Of a DNA stretch of 5,497 bases, positions 1 to 5,497 are shown piece after piece. The stretch's first letter is position 1; every line of letters starts with the position of its first letter. The stretch lies in the NCBI GenBank assembly GCA_026983855.1, contig JALSTE010000026.1, positions 1 through 5,497 on the forward strand. The letters run 5' to 3'. A program made the translations under genes and the position numbers. This stretch comes from Acidimicrobiia bacterium. GTDB taxonomy: Bacteria; Actinomycetota; Acidimicrobiia; Acidimicrobiales; Poriferisodalaceae. The notes under the pieces are model-generated. The model was not told where the DNA came from. It searched no databases and worked only from the letters and a program-made list of their open reading frames with translations.

Positions 1-785
1 AGGGTCCCGATGAGGGGAGACACGGGAGCGCCGATGGTGACCGGGTCACCGGGCTTGGCGCCCATGATGGCGTCCAGGGCGGTGGCGGTGTCGCGGACGC
101 TGACCGTGAGCACCCCGTCGGAGGCGAACCCACCCCGGCTGATCCCCGCCTGGGGCCCGGCCGAGATCCGGCCCCGGTTGGGTTTGAGACCCACGAGGCC
201 GCACATGGCCGCCGGTACCCGAAGGGAGCCACCTCCGTCGTTCCCGTGGGCCACGGGCACGACCCGGGCCGCCACCACCGCCGCCGATCCCCCCGAGGAT
301 CCCCCCGGGGTGAGTTCGGGGTCCCAGGGATTGTGGGTGGGTCCGTAGTGGAGGGGCTCGGTGGTGATGGTGGAACCGAATTCGGGGGTGTTGGTACGCC
401 CCAGGGAGATGAAGCCGGCCCGGCGCAGGTCCCGCCACAGATGGGAGTCGACCTTCTCGGTCCACCGGGCCCGGGCCAGGAACCGGGCCCCGCGGTGGTG
501 GGGTTCCCCGGCCTGGGCGCAGCGCAGGTCCTTCACCACCATCGGCACCCCGGCGAAGGGGCCGTCGCCCCCACCCGTCATGGGATCCGTGGCCTCGGCC
601 ACCGCGGCCTCGTAGCGGGGGTGGATGACCGCGTTCAGGGTGGGGTTCAACTTCTCGAGGGCCGCCACCGCCCCACGGGTCAGCTCCGGAGGGGTGATCT
701 CCCCGGCCCGGATCATGGCCGCCAGGTCGGTGGCGTCGGGCCGGGCGGCACCCGGGTGGGGCTGACGGGGAGGGTGTGACGGCAC
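1..785 (-). CDS. Amidase signature (AS) family hydrolase, N-terminal part, cut by the window edge
   Basis: This is the first 261 codons of an amidase-signature hydrolase, which cleaves carboxylic amides through a Ser-cisSer-Lys triad; the protein is probably cytoplasmic. The triad is visible when the minus strand is read from 785: Lys85 in VPMVVKDL, cis-Ser163 in PGGSSGGSAA and nucleophile Ser187 in HGNDGGGSLRVPAA. The Lys-to-Ser and Ser-to-Ser spacings (78 and 24) fit the family. A typical N-terminal helix (DATDLAAMIRAGEITPPEL) precedes them. AS enzymes usually have about 450-500 residues, so roughly 200 C-terminal residues are missing beyond position 1. The start chosen is GTG at 785 because it includes the whole conserved N-terminal helix; ATG at 716 would cut it, and no good ribosome site precedes either. 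It follows the 2-hydroxyacid dehydrogenase by 26 bases and is probably last or late in the operon. The HGNDGGGS form resembles 6-aminohexanoate-cyclic-dimer hydrolase-like amidases, but the substrate cannot be assigned. Confidence 0.9.
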   Translation of the reverse strand, partial: MPSHPPRQPHPGAARPDATDLAAMIRAGEITPPELTRGAVAALEKLNPTLNAVIHPRYEAAVAEATDPMTGGGDGPFAGVPMVVKDLRCAQAGEPHHRGARFLARARWTEKVDSHLWRDLRRAGFISLGRTNTPEFGSTITTEPLHYGPTHNPWDPELTPGGSSGGSAAVVAARVVPVAHGNDGGGSLRVPAAMCGLVGLKPNRGRISAGPQAGISRGGFASDGVLTVSVRDTATALDAIMGAKPGDPVTIGAPVSPLIGT

Positions 786-811
786 GGGAGGGAGGCTAGC
801 GGTGTGGCCAC

Positions 812-1873
812 TCAGGCGATGCGGTCGAACATCTCCCGGGTGATGCGGTAAACGGGGGGCTCCCCGGAGAAGAAGCGGCGGAGCTCCTCCACGGCCAGCT
901 CCCCCATCCGGTTGCAGTTCTCGATGCACCCGGCGATGTGGGGGGTCACCACCACGTTGTCCAGTCGACGCAGGGGACTGTCGAGGGGGGGAGGCTCCAC
1001 CTCGGTGACGTCCAGGAAGGCGAAGAAGCGTCCCCGGGACAGCTCGGCGATGAGGGCCTCCTCGTCGATGAGATCCCCCCGGGCGGTGTTGACGATTAGG
1101 GCGTCGTCCTTCATCAGGGCCAGACCGGCGGCGTCGATCATGTGGTGGGTGGCGGGGTTGGCCGGGGCGTGGAGGCTGAGGACGTCGGCCCGGGACAGCA
1201 ACTCGGGCAGCTCCACCCTCTCCACCCCCAGTTCGGCGGCGTCGGCGTCGGTGAGGAAGGGGTCGGCCACCACGATGTCCACCTCGAAGGGTTCCAGGAG
1301 GCGGATCACGTGGCGCCCCACGTTGGAGGCCCCCACTATCCCCACCTGCTTACGGACCAGCTCCCGGGCCTGCCAGCGATCCCACACCGGACCGTCCCGC
1401 CAGCCGCCCCCGGCCACGTGCCGGCCCAGGGGCCAGATCCGCTTCATGCCCACGATCATGAGTCCCAGGGTGGTCTCGGCCACGTCGCGGGCCAGGGTGA
1501 TCCCGGCGCTGGTCAGGTGGGGGTCGCGCTCCCAGAAGGCGTCGGACACGAAGCGCTTCACGCTGCTGCCCATGTGGGCCATGGCCCTCAGGTCAGTGGC
1601 GGCGGCCATCACCTCGGCGTCCAGTTGGGCCACGCCCCAACTGGTTATCACCGCGTCGACCCCGGCCAGCAGGGTGACCAGGTCGTCGTGTCCGGCCGGC
1701 TCGTCCCCGGGGTGGTGACGCACCTCGGCGAAGGACTCCAGCTCGGCCCAGGCGGCGTCGCTGAACATCCGGGGGTAGTGGGAACGACCGATGGCCACCG
1801 CCACCAGGGGCCGGGTGGGGTCGCGGCCGTCGTCACCGGATGGGGCCGGACGGGTGGGCAGGGGCTCATTCAT
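812..1873 (-). CDS. D-isomer-specific 2-hydroxyacid dehydrogenase (NAD-dependent)
   Basis: A 353-residue cytoplasmic oxidoreductase that interconverts a 2-hydroxy acid and a 2-keto acid with NAD(P). The catalytic triad is recognisable: Arg265 in VNTARGDLID, Glu293 in DVTEVEP and His312 in TPHIAG. The nucleotide-binding turn is GIVGASNVGR (178-187), with Ser183 where most members have the second Gly of GxGxxG. Asp204 in VVADP sits near the end of the second Rossmann strand, which favours NAD over NADP. HMGSSVKRF (100-108) matches the substrate-loop region. About 22 residues precede the first strand (LVAVAIG). The ATG at 1873 is supported by GGAG at 1884-1881, seven bases upstream, and by an 8-base overlap with the end of the kinase gene, which suggests translational coupling. 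The length is slightly above the usual 310-340 because of the N-terminal extension. The family is certain, but the substrate is not; glyoxylate/hydroxypyruvate-like or sugar-acid substrates are possible. Confidence 0.93.
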   Translation of the reverse strand: MNEPLPTRPAPSGDDGRDPTRPLVAVAIGRSHYPRMFSDAAWAELESFAEVRHHPGDEPAGHDDLVTLLAGVDAVITSWGVAQLDAEVMAAATDLRAMAHMGSSVKRFVSDAFWERDPHLTSAGITLARDVAETTLGLMIVGMKRIWPLGRHVAGGGWRDGPVWDRWQARELVRKQVGIVGASNVGRHVIRLLEPFEVDIVVADPFLTDADAAELGVERVELPELLSRADVLSLHAPANPATHHMIDAAGLALMKDDALIVNTARGDLIDEEALIAELSRGRFFAFLDVTEVEPPPLDSPLRRLDNVVVTPHIAGCIENCNRMGELAVEELRRFFSGEPPVYRITREMFDRIA

Positions 1874-3353
1874 CGGTTTTCTCCACGGTGGGGCCGGTGG
1901 CCCCGATCCTTCGGTAGGTTTCGAGACGGTGACGACGGAACGTCGACCGGGTGGGGTCGGGCCGGAACGCGGGGCCGTCCCCGCGACCGGCCCAGGGGGA
2001 CTCCCCGGGTTCGAACCATCCCTGGTGGGTCCCGGCCAGCAGGGCGGCGCCGAGGGCGGGCCAGGGTTCCTCGGGGGCGGCGGTGAGGGGCAGGCCCAGG
2101 GCGTCGGCCATGATCAGGGGCCACTCCGTCCCGGCGGTGGCTCCCCCGGTGACGGTCAGGTGGGTGGTGGGGTGCCCCTGGGAGCCGAGGGACTCGATGA
2201 AGGCCGCCGTCTCCAGGGCCGCCCCCTCCAGCACGGCCCGGGTGAGGTCGGCCCGGGTGGTGGCGCCGGTGAGCCCGGTGAACCCGCCGGAGCGAACGTT
2301 TCCGTCGGGATCGGGAAGACCGGTCAGCGGGATCAGGAAGGGGGATCGCTCGGGTACCGGGACGCCCTCGCGGCGGAGTTCGTCCAGGAGGTCGCCGAGT
2401 TCGCGGCCCGCGGTCCGGGCCCACCAGGAGAGGGTCGCCCCGAGTCCGCCCAGGGACAGCGACAGGGTCACCATCCCGGGGGCGACGTGGCGGCTGAGGT
2501 TCAGTCCCGCCGGGAGTTCCTCCACCGGTGGGAGTTCCCCACCGGGGCTGCGGGCGACGGTGGTCAGGACCCACGCCGTTCCGCACGAGAGCAGGCCGGT
2601 GCCCGGTTCGCTGGCACCGAGGGCGGCCGCGGTGCAGGTCTGGTCGTGACCCCCGGCAACGACCAGCAGATCGGGCGGCAGCCCGGTCAGCTCGGCCGTC
2701 TCCGACGTGAGGTGCCCTATCGCGGTACCCGGGGCCACCAGGGGGGAGAGCTGTCCGGGGTCGATACCGGCCAGGGAACACAACCACGGGTCCCACTCAC
2801 CGCGGGCCAGGTTCATGAGCTGGGTACCGGCGGCGTTGGACCGGTTGGCCACCGCCTCCCCGGTGAGGGTGCGACAGATGAGGTCGTCGACCCCCAACCA
2901 GCGTTCGGCGGTGCGGCCCTGGGCGGTTTGCCAGGCGATGGTGGCCATCCCCAGGCCGCAGGCCAGGCTCCAGCCGCTGGTCCGCCTCACCCGGTCGGCG
3001 ACCCCGGCCTCGGTGGCCATCTGGTCCACGATTCCCCGGGCCCGGGTGTCCATCCAGGTCACCAGGGGGCCCACGGGTTCACCACCGGCATCGGCGGGGA
3101 GGATCGAACCGCTCTGGGCCCCCAGGGACAGGGCCACGGGGGTGTGGGCGGGGCCCAGGTCGGCGGTCAGCCGGGCCAGGGCCTCGATGGTCGCTCCGCT
3201 CACCACCTCGGGGTCCAGCTGGGCCCAGCCGGGTCGGGGGCAGTCCATGGGGTAGGACTCCGAGGTGGCCCGGGCCACCACCGTTCCCGTGGGATCCACG
3301 GCCACGGCCTTGGTGGACCCGGTGCCCACGTCGAGGCCGATCACCGTGCTCAT
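1866..3353 (-). CDS. FGGY-family carbohydrate kinase
   Basis: A 495-residue ATP-dependent sugar kinase of normal length for the FGGY family (xylulokinase, gluconokinase, glycerol kinase, autoinducer-2 kinase). The N-terminal phosphate-1 motif GLDVGTGSTKAVAVD is at 6-20, WMDTRA at 100-105 lies in the substrate region, and the catalytic base is Asp237 in GGHDQTCTAAALGA. SCGTAW (256-261) is the phosphate-2 loop, GGATAGTEWPLIMADALG (403-420) the adenosine motif, and PWPALGAALLAG (430-441) the C-terminal helix. Both actin-like domains are therefore intact. The ATG at 3353 begins right at the first strand; the ribosome site is weak and the gene starts 14 bases after the aldolase stop, so it may depend on readthrough from that gene. 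Its 3' end overlaps the dehydrogenase start. The family does not reveal the sugar. The LsrF-like neighbour raises the possibility of a ketose or an AI-2-like substrate (inference only). Confidence 0.95.
   Translation of the reverse strand: MSTVIGLDVGTGSTKAVAVDPTGTVVARATSESYPMDCPRPGWAQLDPEVVSGATIEALARLTADLGPAHTPVALSLGAQSGSILPADAGGEPVGPLVTWMDTRARGIVDQMATEAGVADRVRRTSGWSLACGLGMATIAWQTAQGRTAERWLGVDDLICRTLTGEAVANRSNAAGTQLMNLARGEWDPWLCSLAGIDPGQLSPLVAPGTAIGHLTSETAELTGLPPDLLVVAGGHDQTCTAAALGASEPGTGLLSCGTAWVLTTVARSPGGELPPVEELPAGLNLSRHVAPGMVTLSLSLGGLGATLSWWARTAGRELGDLLDELRREGVPVPERSPFLIPLTGLPDPDGNVRSGGFTGLTGATTRADLTRAVLEGAALETAAFIESLGSQGHPTTHLTVTGGATAGTEWPLIMADALGLPLTAAPEEPWPALGAALLAGTHQGWFEPGESPWAGRGDGPAFRPDPTRSTFRRHRLETYRRIGATGPTVEKTDE
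1881..1884 (-). promoter_or_regulatory. Shine-Dalgarno site of the 2-hydroxyacid dehydrogenase inside the kinase 3' end
   Basis: The minus strand reads GGAG seven bases before ATG at 1873, and lies within the last kinase codons. It supports the chosen start and the overlap with the kinase stop at 1868-1866. Confidence 0.6.
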
Positions 3354-3367
3354 GGGTCGGCTCAGCC

Positions 3368-4153
3368 CTAAGGCAGCAGGGCCGCGGCCTCGGTGGCCGA
3401 CGCCCCGTCGTGGATCAGGGCGGCCACGGCCCGGGTCATGGCCACGGGATCGGAGGCCTGGAAGATGTTCCGGCCGATGGCCACCCCTCGGGCCCCGGCG
3501 TCGAGGGCGGCGGCGATGTCGGCCAGCATCTCGGTCTCACTGCCCTTCTTGGAACCGCCCAGGATCACCACCGGGCGGAAGCACTTCGAGGTGACCTCCT
3601 CGAATCCACCGGAGTAGGGGGCCTTGATGAAGTCGGCACCCAGTTCGGCTCCCAGGCGGGCGGCCATGGCGATGGCCTCGGTGCCCCGCAGCTCGGGAGG
3701 GCTGTCGAACCCCCCGGGGACCATCTCCCCCAGGACCGGTACTCCCCAACGGTGGGCGGCCCGCACCATCTCGCTCAGGTTCCTCAGGGTCGCCTCCTCC
3801 TTGGCCGAGCCGGGCAGGGCGGTCACGACCATGGCGTCGGCCCCCAGGCGCAGGGCCTCCTCCACGGTGAAGAACAGCGAGGATGCCGAACCGTCGGAGG
3901 GGCCACCCAGATTGGTGGCCGCACCGTCGCCGCGGATGATCAGCCCCACCCGTGAGAGCTCGGCCGCGAAGCGGTTGGCTATGCCGTAGGAGGTGAGCAC
4001 GGCGTCGGCCCCACCCTCCACGACCTTGGCGATGGTGGCGGCGGGGTCCTCCCATCCGGGGCAGGGTCCGTCTATGAGCCCGTGGTCGATGGCCACGATG
4101 AGGGCGCGTCCGTCGGGGGCGAAAATGCGGTTCAGGCGTCGGGTGGTCGACAT
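3368..4153 (-). CDS. Class I aldolase of the DeoC/LsrF/archaeal FBPA family
   Basis: A 261-residue TIM-barrel, Schiff-base aldolase or thiolase. Relatives include archaeal class I fructose-bisphosphate aldolase, the ADH synthase of archaeal aromatic biosynthesis, and LsrF, which transfers acetyl from phosphorylated autoinducer-2 breakdown products to CoA. Visible landmarks are ALIVAIDHGLIDGP (17-30) with Asp23-His24, the Schiff-base Lys177 in GADFIKAPY, the phosphate loop LGGSKKGSETEML (198-210), and GVAIGRNIFQ (223-232), nearly the LsrF/archaeal signature. The position of the archaeal acid/base tyrosine (MMYPRG type) is Val145 here, in GEMVPGG, as in LsrF-like members that also lack it. The ATG at 4153 has AGGAG at 4163-4159, five bases upstream, the best ribosome site in the window. 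The neighbouring kinase would supply a phosphorylated substrate that fits the two phosphate-binding loops. The fold and Schiff-base chemistry are well supported, but fructose-1,6-bisphosphate as the substrate is not. Confidence 0.9.
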   Translation of the reverse strand: MSTTRRLNRIFAPDGRALIVAIDHGLIDGPCPGWEDPAATIAKVVEGGADAVLTSYGIANRFAAELSRVGLIIRGDGAATNLGGPSDGSASSLFFTVEEALRLGADAMVVTALPGSAKEEATLRNLSEMVRAAHRWGVPVLGEMVPGGFDSPPELRGTEAIAMAARLGAELGADFIKAPYSGGFEEVTSKCFRPVVILGGSKKGSETEMLADIAAALDAGARGVAIGRNIFQASDPVAMTRAVAALIHDGASATEAAALLP

Positions 4154-4158
4154 GTCAG

Positions 4159-4163
4159 CTCCT
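4159..4163 (-). promoter_or_regulatory. Strong Shine-Dalgarno site of the aldolase gene
   Basis: The minus strand reads AGGAG, then five bases, then ATG at 4153. It fixes the aldolase start and stands out because the kinase, the luciferase-like gene and the amidase have only weak sites. This may mean that the aldolase is translated independently, while its neighbours rely on coupling. Confidence 0.7.
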
Positions 4164-4169
4164 GAGAAA

Positions 4170-4187
4170 GCCGGTTAGGCGGCCGGC
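4170..4187 (-). other. Small hairpin in the gap before the aldolase gene
   Basis: In the 45-base gap between the luciferase-like gene and the aldolase gene, the minus strand can form a five-pair GCCGG/CCGGC stem with an 8-base loop, followed by TTTCTC and then the AGGAG ribosome site. It is the longest intergenic gap in the window. The stem is short and the following T-run is interrupted, so it is at most a weak attenuator or an mRNA-processing or stabilising element. In such GC-rich DNA it could be chance. Confidence 0.25.
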
Positions 4188-4198
4188 GCTCCGGACTG

Positions 4199-5167
4199 TC
4201 AGCGGGCGGCGGCGGTGATTTCCAGGGTGGCTCGGAGCACGGCCAGATTGGCAGACAAGTCAGGCTCCAGCACGTCGATCATTACCACGTCCAGGTCGTT
4301 GTCGGCCACTACGCGGTCGAATTCGGCCCGGCACTCCGCTGGGGTACCGGCGATCTGGTAGAGCCGCAGCATCTCCTGGGTGGCCATGGCCGCGATCGGC
4401 TCGGGGTCGTCGTCGGCGATGGCCTTGTCGATGATCAGGAGCTGCTCGGGAGTGAACCCGAAGGCGTCGATCACCCGTCGGGGGGAGTCCATGAGGATGT
4501 AGGGGAAGGTGCGGGCCTGCTCGGCCACCATCTGGGGGGTGTGGCAGACCCGGCCGATGTAGCCCCGGGTGAGGGGCGGGGCTCCGGTGGGCCGGGCGTT
4601 GGTTATGAGCTCCAGAGCGTGGGGCAGGTCCGGCTTCACGGTGAGCAGGGTCCCATCGGCCACCCGCCCGGTCAGGGCCAGCAGCTTGGGCCCCCGGGCC
4701 GCGATCCACACGGGTACGTCGTGGCGTCCCATGGTGCAGCGGGCGCCGTCCAGGCGGAAGTGTCGGCCTTCGTAGTCGACGGTCTCCCCACTCCACAGCA
4801 GGCGCATCACCTCGATGGCCTCGCGGACCACCCCCAGGGGAGATCTCCGTTCGATGCCCATGGGTGGCAGGACCATGGATCCCCCCGCCAGCATGGTGAC
4901 GAAGGCCCGACCCCCCGATATCTCGTCCAGGGTGGCCAGGGCGGTGGCGGTGACGGCGGGGTGGCGGGTGTAGCCGTTGGTGACCGGTCCCAGCATGATC
5001 CCGGTGGTGGCCCGGGCAGCCAGGGCCAGGGTGGCGTGGACGTCGGGCATGAACCCCTCATCGGCCAGCAGGCAGTGGGTGTAGCCCATGGCCTCGGCCT
5101 CGGCTATGAGGGTGACGATGTCGTCCACGGCCATGGTGGGCACTATGTGGAGTCCCAGGGTGGCCAC
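4199..5167 (-). CDS. Luciferase-like (LLM class) oxidoreductase, probably F420-dependent
   Basis: A 322-residue TIM-barrel oxidoreductase of the bacterial-luciferase-like family, close in motif pattern to methylene-tetrahydromethanopterin reductase (Mer) and actinobacterial F420-dependent enzymes. It begins on a barrel strand (LGLHIVPTMAVDD, 4-16). GPVTNGYTRHP (60-70) is the Mer-like segment near the cofactor, AGGSM (94-98) follows, and VWIAARGPKLLALTGRVADG (153-172) is the typical cofactor phosphate-binding region. Length is normal for the family and there is no signal peptide. The start is GTG at 5167, six bases after the SDR stop; no strong ribosome site is seen, so coupling to the SDR is likely. 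The cofactor is inferred from family resemblance and FMN cannot be excluded. In this operon it could carry out a hydride transfer on a sugar, alcohol or keto group. The substrate is unknown. Confidence 0.9.
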   Translation of the reverse strand: MATLGLHIVPTMAVDDIVTLIAEAEAMGYTHCLLADEGFMPDVHATLALAARATTGIMLGPVTNGYTRHPAVTATALATLDEISGGRAFVTMLAGGSMVLPPMGIERRSPLGVVREAIEVMRLLWSGETVDYEGRHFRLDGARCTMGRHDVPVWIAARGPKLLALTGRVADGTLLTVKPDLPHALELITNARPTGAPPLTRGYIGRVCHTPQMVAEQARTFPYILMDSPRRVIDAFGFTPEQLLIIDKAIADDDPEPIAAMATQEMLRLYQIAGTPAECRAEFDRVVADNDLDVVMIDVLEPDLSANLAVLRATLEITAAAR

Positions 5168-5173
5168 CGGGGG

Positions 5174-5497
5174 TCAGCCCGCCTCGCGCTTGCGGCGGGC
5201 GAAGTGCTGGCCGCCGTCGACTATGAGGGTCTCACCGGTGATGTAGTCGGCCTCGATGAAGAAGAGCACCGCCTGGGCGATGTCGGCGGGGGAACCCCAG
5301 CGGCCCAGCAGGGTGTCGTCGGCGGTGCGCTGGATGCGGGCCTCGTCGTAGTCGTGGGGGGGAAGGGTGGGCCCCGCCACAACCACGTTGGACCTCACCG
5401 TGGGGGCCAGTTCCAGGGCCAGCTGGCGGCTCAGGGCCAGCAGTCCGGCCTTGCCCACGGCGTGGCCGGCGAACTCCGGCCAGGGCTCGAAGGCCGA
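5174..5497 (-). CDS. Short-chain dehydrogenase/reductase (SDR), C-terminal part, cut by the window edge
   Basis: This is the last 107 residues of an SDR, an NAD(P)-dependent Rossmann-fold oxidoreductase of about 250 residues; the cofactor motif lies outside the window. The frame is open to base 5497, so the GTG at 5458 is internal and not a start. Visible are the active-site helix HAVGKAGLLALSRQLALELA (residues 12-31 of the visible part), the segment NVVVAGPTLPP where SDRs have NxVxPGP, GRWGSPADIAQAVLFFIE, and the terminal strand ITGETLIVDGGQHF. The end resembles pteridine reductase/FolM-like and polyol SDRs. The Lys of YxxxK is present (visible residue 16), but the residue four before it is His (codon at 5464-5462, CAC) instead of Tyr. 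The gene is followed after six bases by the luciferase-like gene and is the first visible gene of the operon. Confidence 0.88.
   Translation of the reverse strand, partial: SAFEPWPEFAGHAVGKAGLLALSRQLALELAPTVRSNVVVAGPTLPPHDYDEARIQRTADDTLLGRWGSPADIAQAVLFFIEADYITGETLIVDGGQHFARRKREAG

Noticed and set aside
46..465. Minus-strand frame of 139 codons inside the amidase region
   Set aside because: It is an Arg/Pro/Gly-rich shadow in another frame of the amidase, which itself carries the Ser-Ser-Lys motifs.
786..811. Possible terminator or promoter between dehydrogenase and amidase
   Set aside because: The gap is only 26 bases, with no stem plus T-run and no recognisable -10/-35 pair.
1142..2086. 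Plus-strand open frame of 314 codons across the dehydrogenase and kinase end
   Set aside because: It has no recognisable domain, is Gly/His/Pro-rich and spans two real genes on the other strand, so it is a shadow frame.
1870..2796. Minus-strand frame of 308 codons within the kinase gene
   Set aside because: It is an Arg/Pro/Gly-rich alternative frame of the kinase with no motif.
1791..3371. Long plus-strand open frame (526 codons) opposite the kinase gene
   Set aside because: It is Gly/Pro/Gln-rich low-complexity translation antisense to a fully motif-bearing FGGY kinase, and is expected from stop-poor GC-rich DNA.
3410..3955. Plus-strand frame of 181 codons opposite the aldolase
   Set aside because: It is His/Gly-rich, without motif or ribosome site, and antisense to a clear aldolase.

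Overview
The window is a GC-rich stretch (by eye, dominated by GGG, CCC, CGG, GTG and GCC codons) in which all convincing genes lie on the minus strand, tightly packed and collinear. Only one gap between genes reaches 45 bases. The composition, the frequent GTG/ATG starts and a luciferase-like oxidoreductase of the kind that normally uses coenzyme F420 point to an actinobacterium, possibly an acidimicrobial or environmental lineage. That placement is an inference from composition and gene family; no rRNA or marker gene is present.

In transcription order (high to low coordinates) the layout is: the C-terminal part of a short-chain dehydrogenase (5497-5174, open at the window edge); a complete F420/flavin-dependent luciferase-like oxidoreductase (5167-4199); a complete class I DeoC/LsrF/archaeal-FBPA-type aldolase (4153-3368); a complete FGGY sugar kinase (3353-1866); a complete D-isomer-specific 2-hydroxyacid dehydrogenase (1873-812, overlapping the kinase by 8 bases); and the N-terminal 261 codons of an amidase-signature hydrolase (785-1, open at the window edge). 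Gaps are 6, 45, 14, -8 and 26 bases, so this looks like a single operon. Its promoter and terminator both lie outside the window.

The set reads as a catabolic cassette for an unidentified polyol, ketose or sugar acid: dehydrogenases (SDR and/or the F420 enzyme) oxidise the substrate, the FGGY kinase phosphorylates it, the Schiff-base aldolase/thiolase cleaves or transfers from it, and the 2-hydroxyacid dehydrogenase interconverts a resulting 2-keto/2-hydroxy acid. The amidase may free the substrate or a product from an amide. Kinase next to LsrF-like aldolase resembles the autoinducer-2 (LsrK/LsrF) pair, but the other lsr genes are not visible. Two enzymes lack a textbook catalytic tyrosine: the SDR has His where the YxxxK Tyr should be, and the aldolase has Val where archaeal homologues carry the acid/base Tyr. 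No RNA genes, mobile elements, CRISPR arrays or attachment sites were seen.
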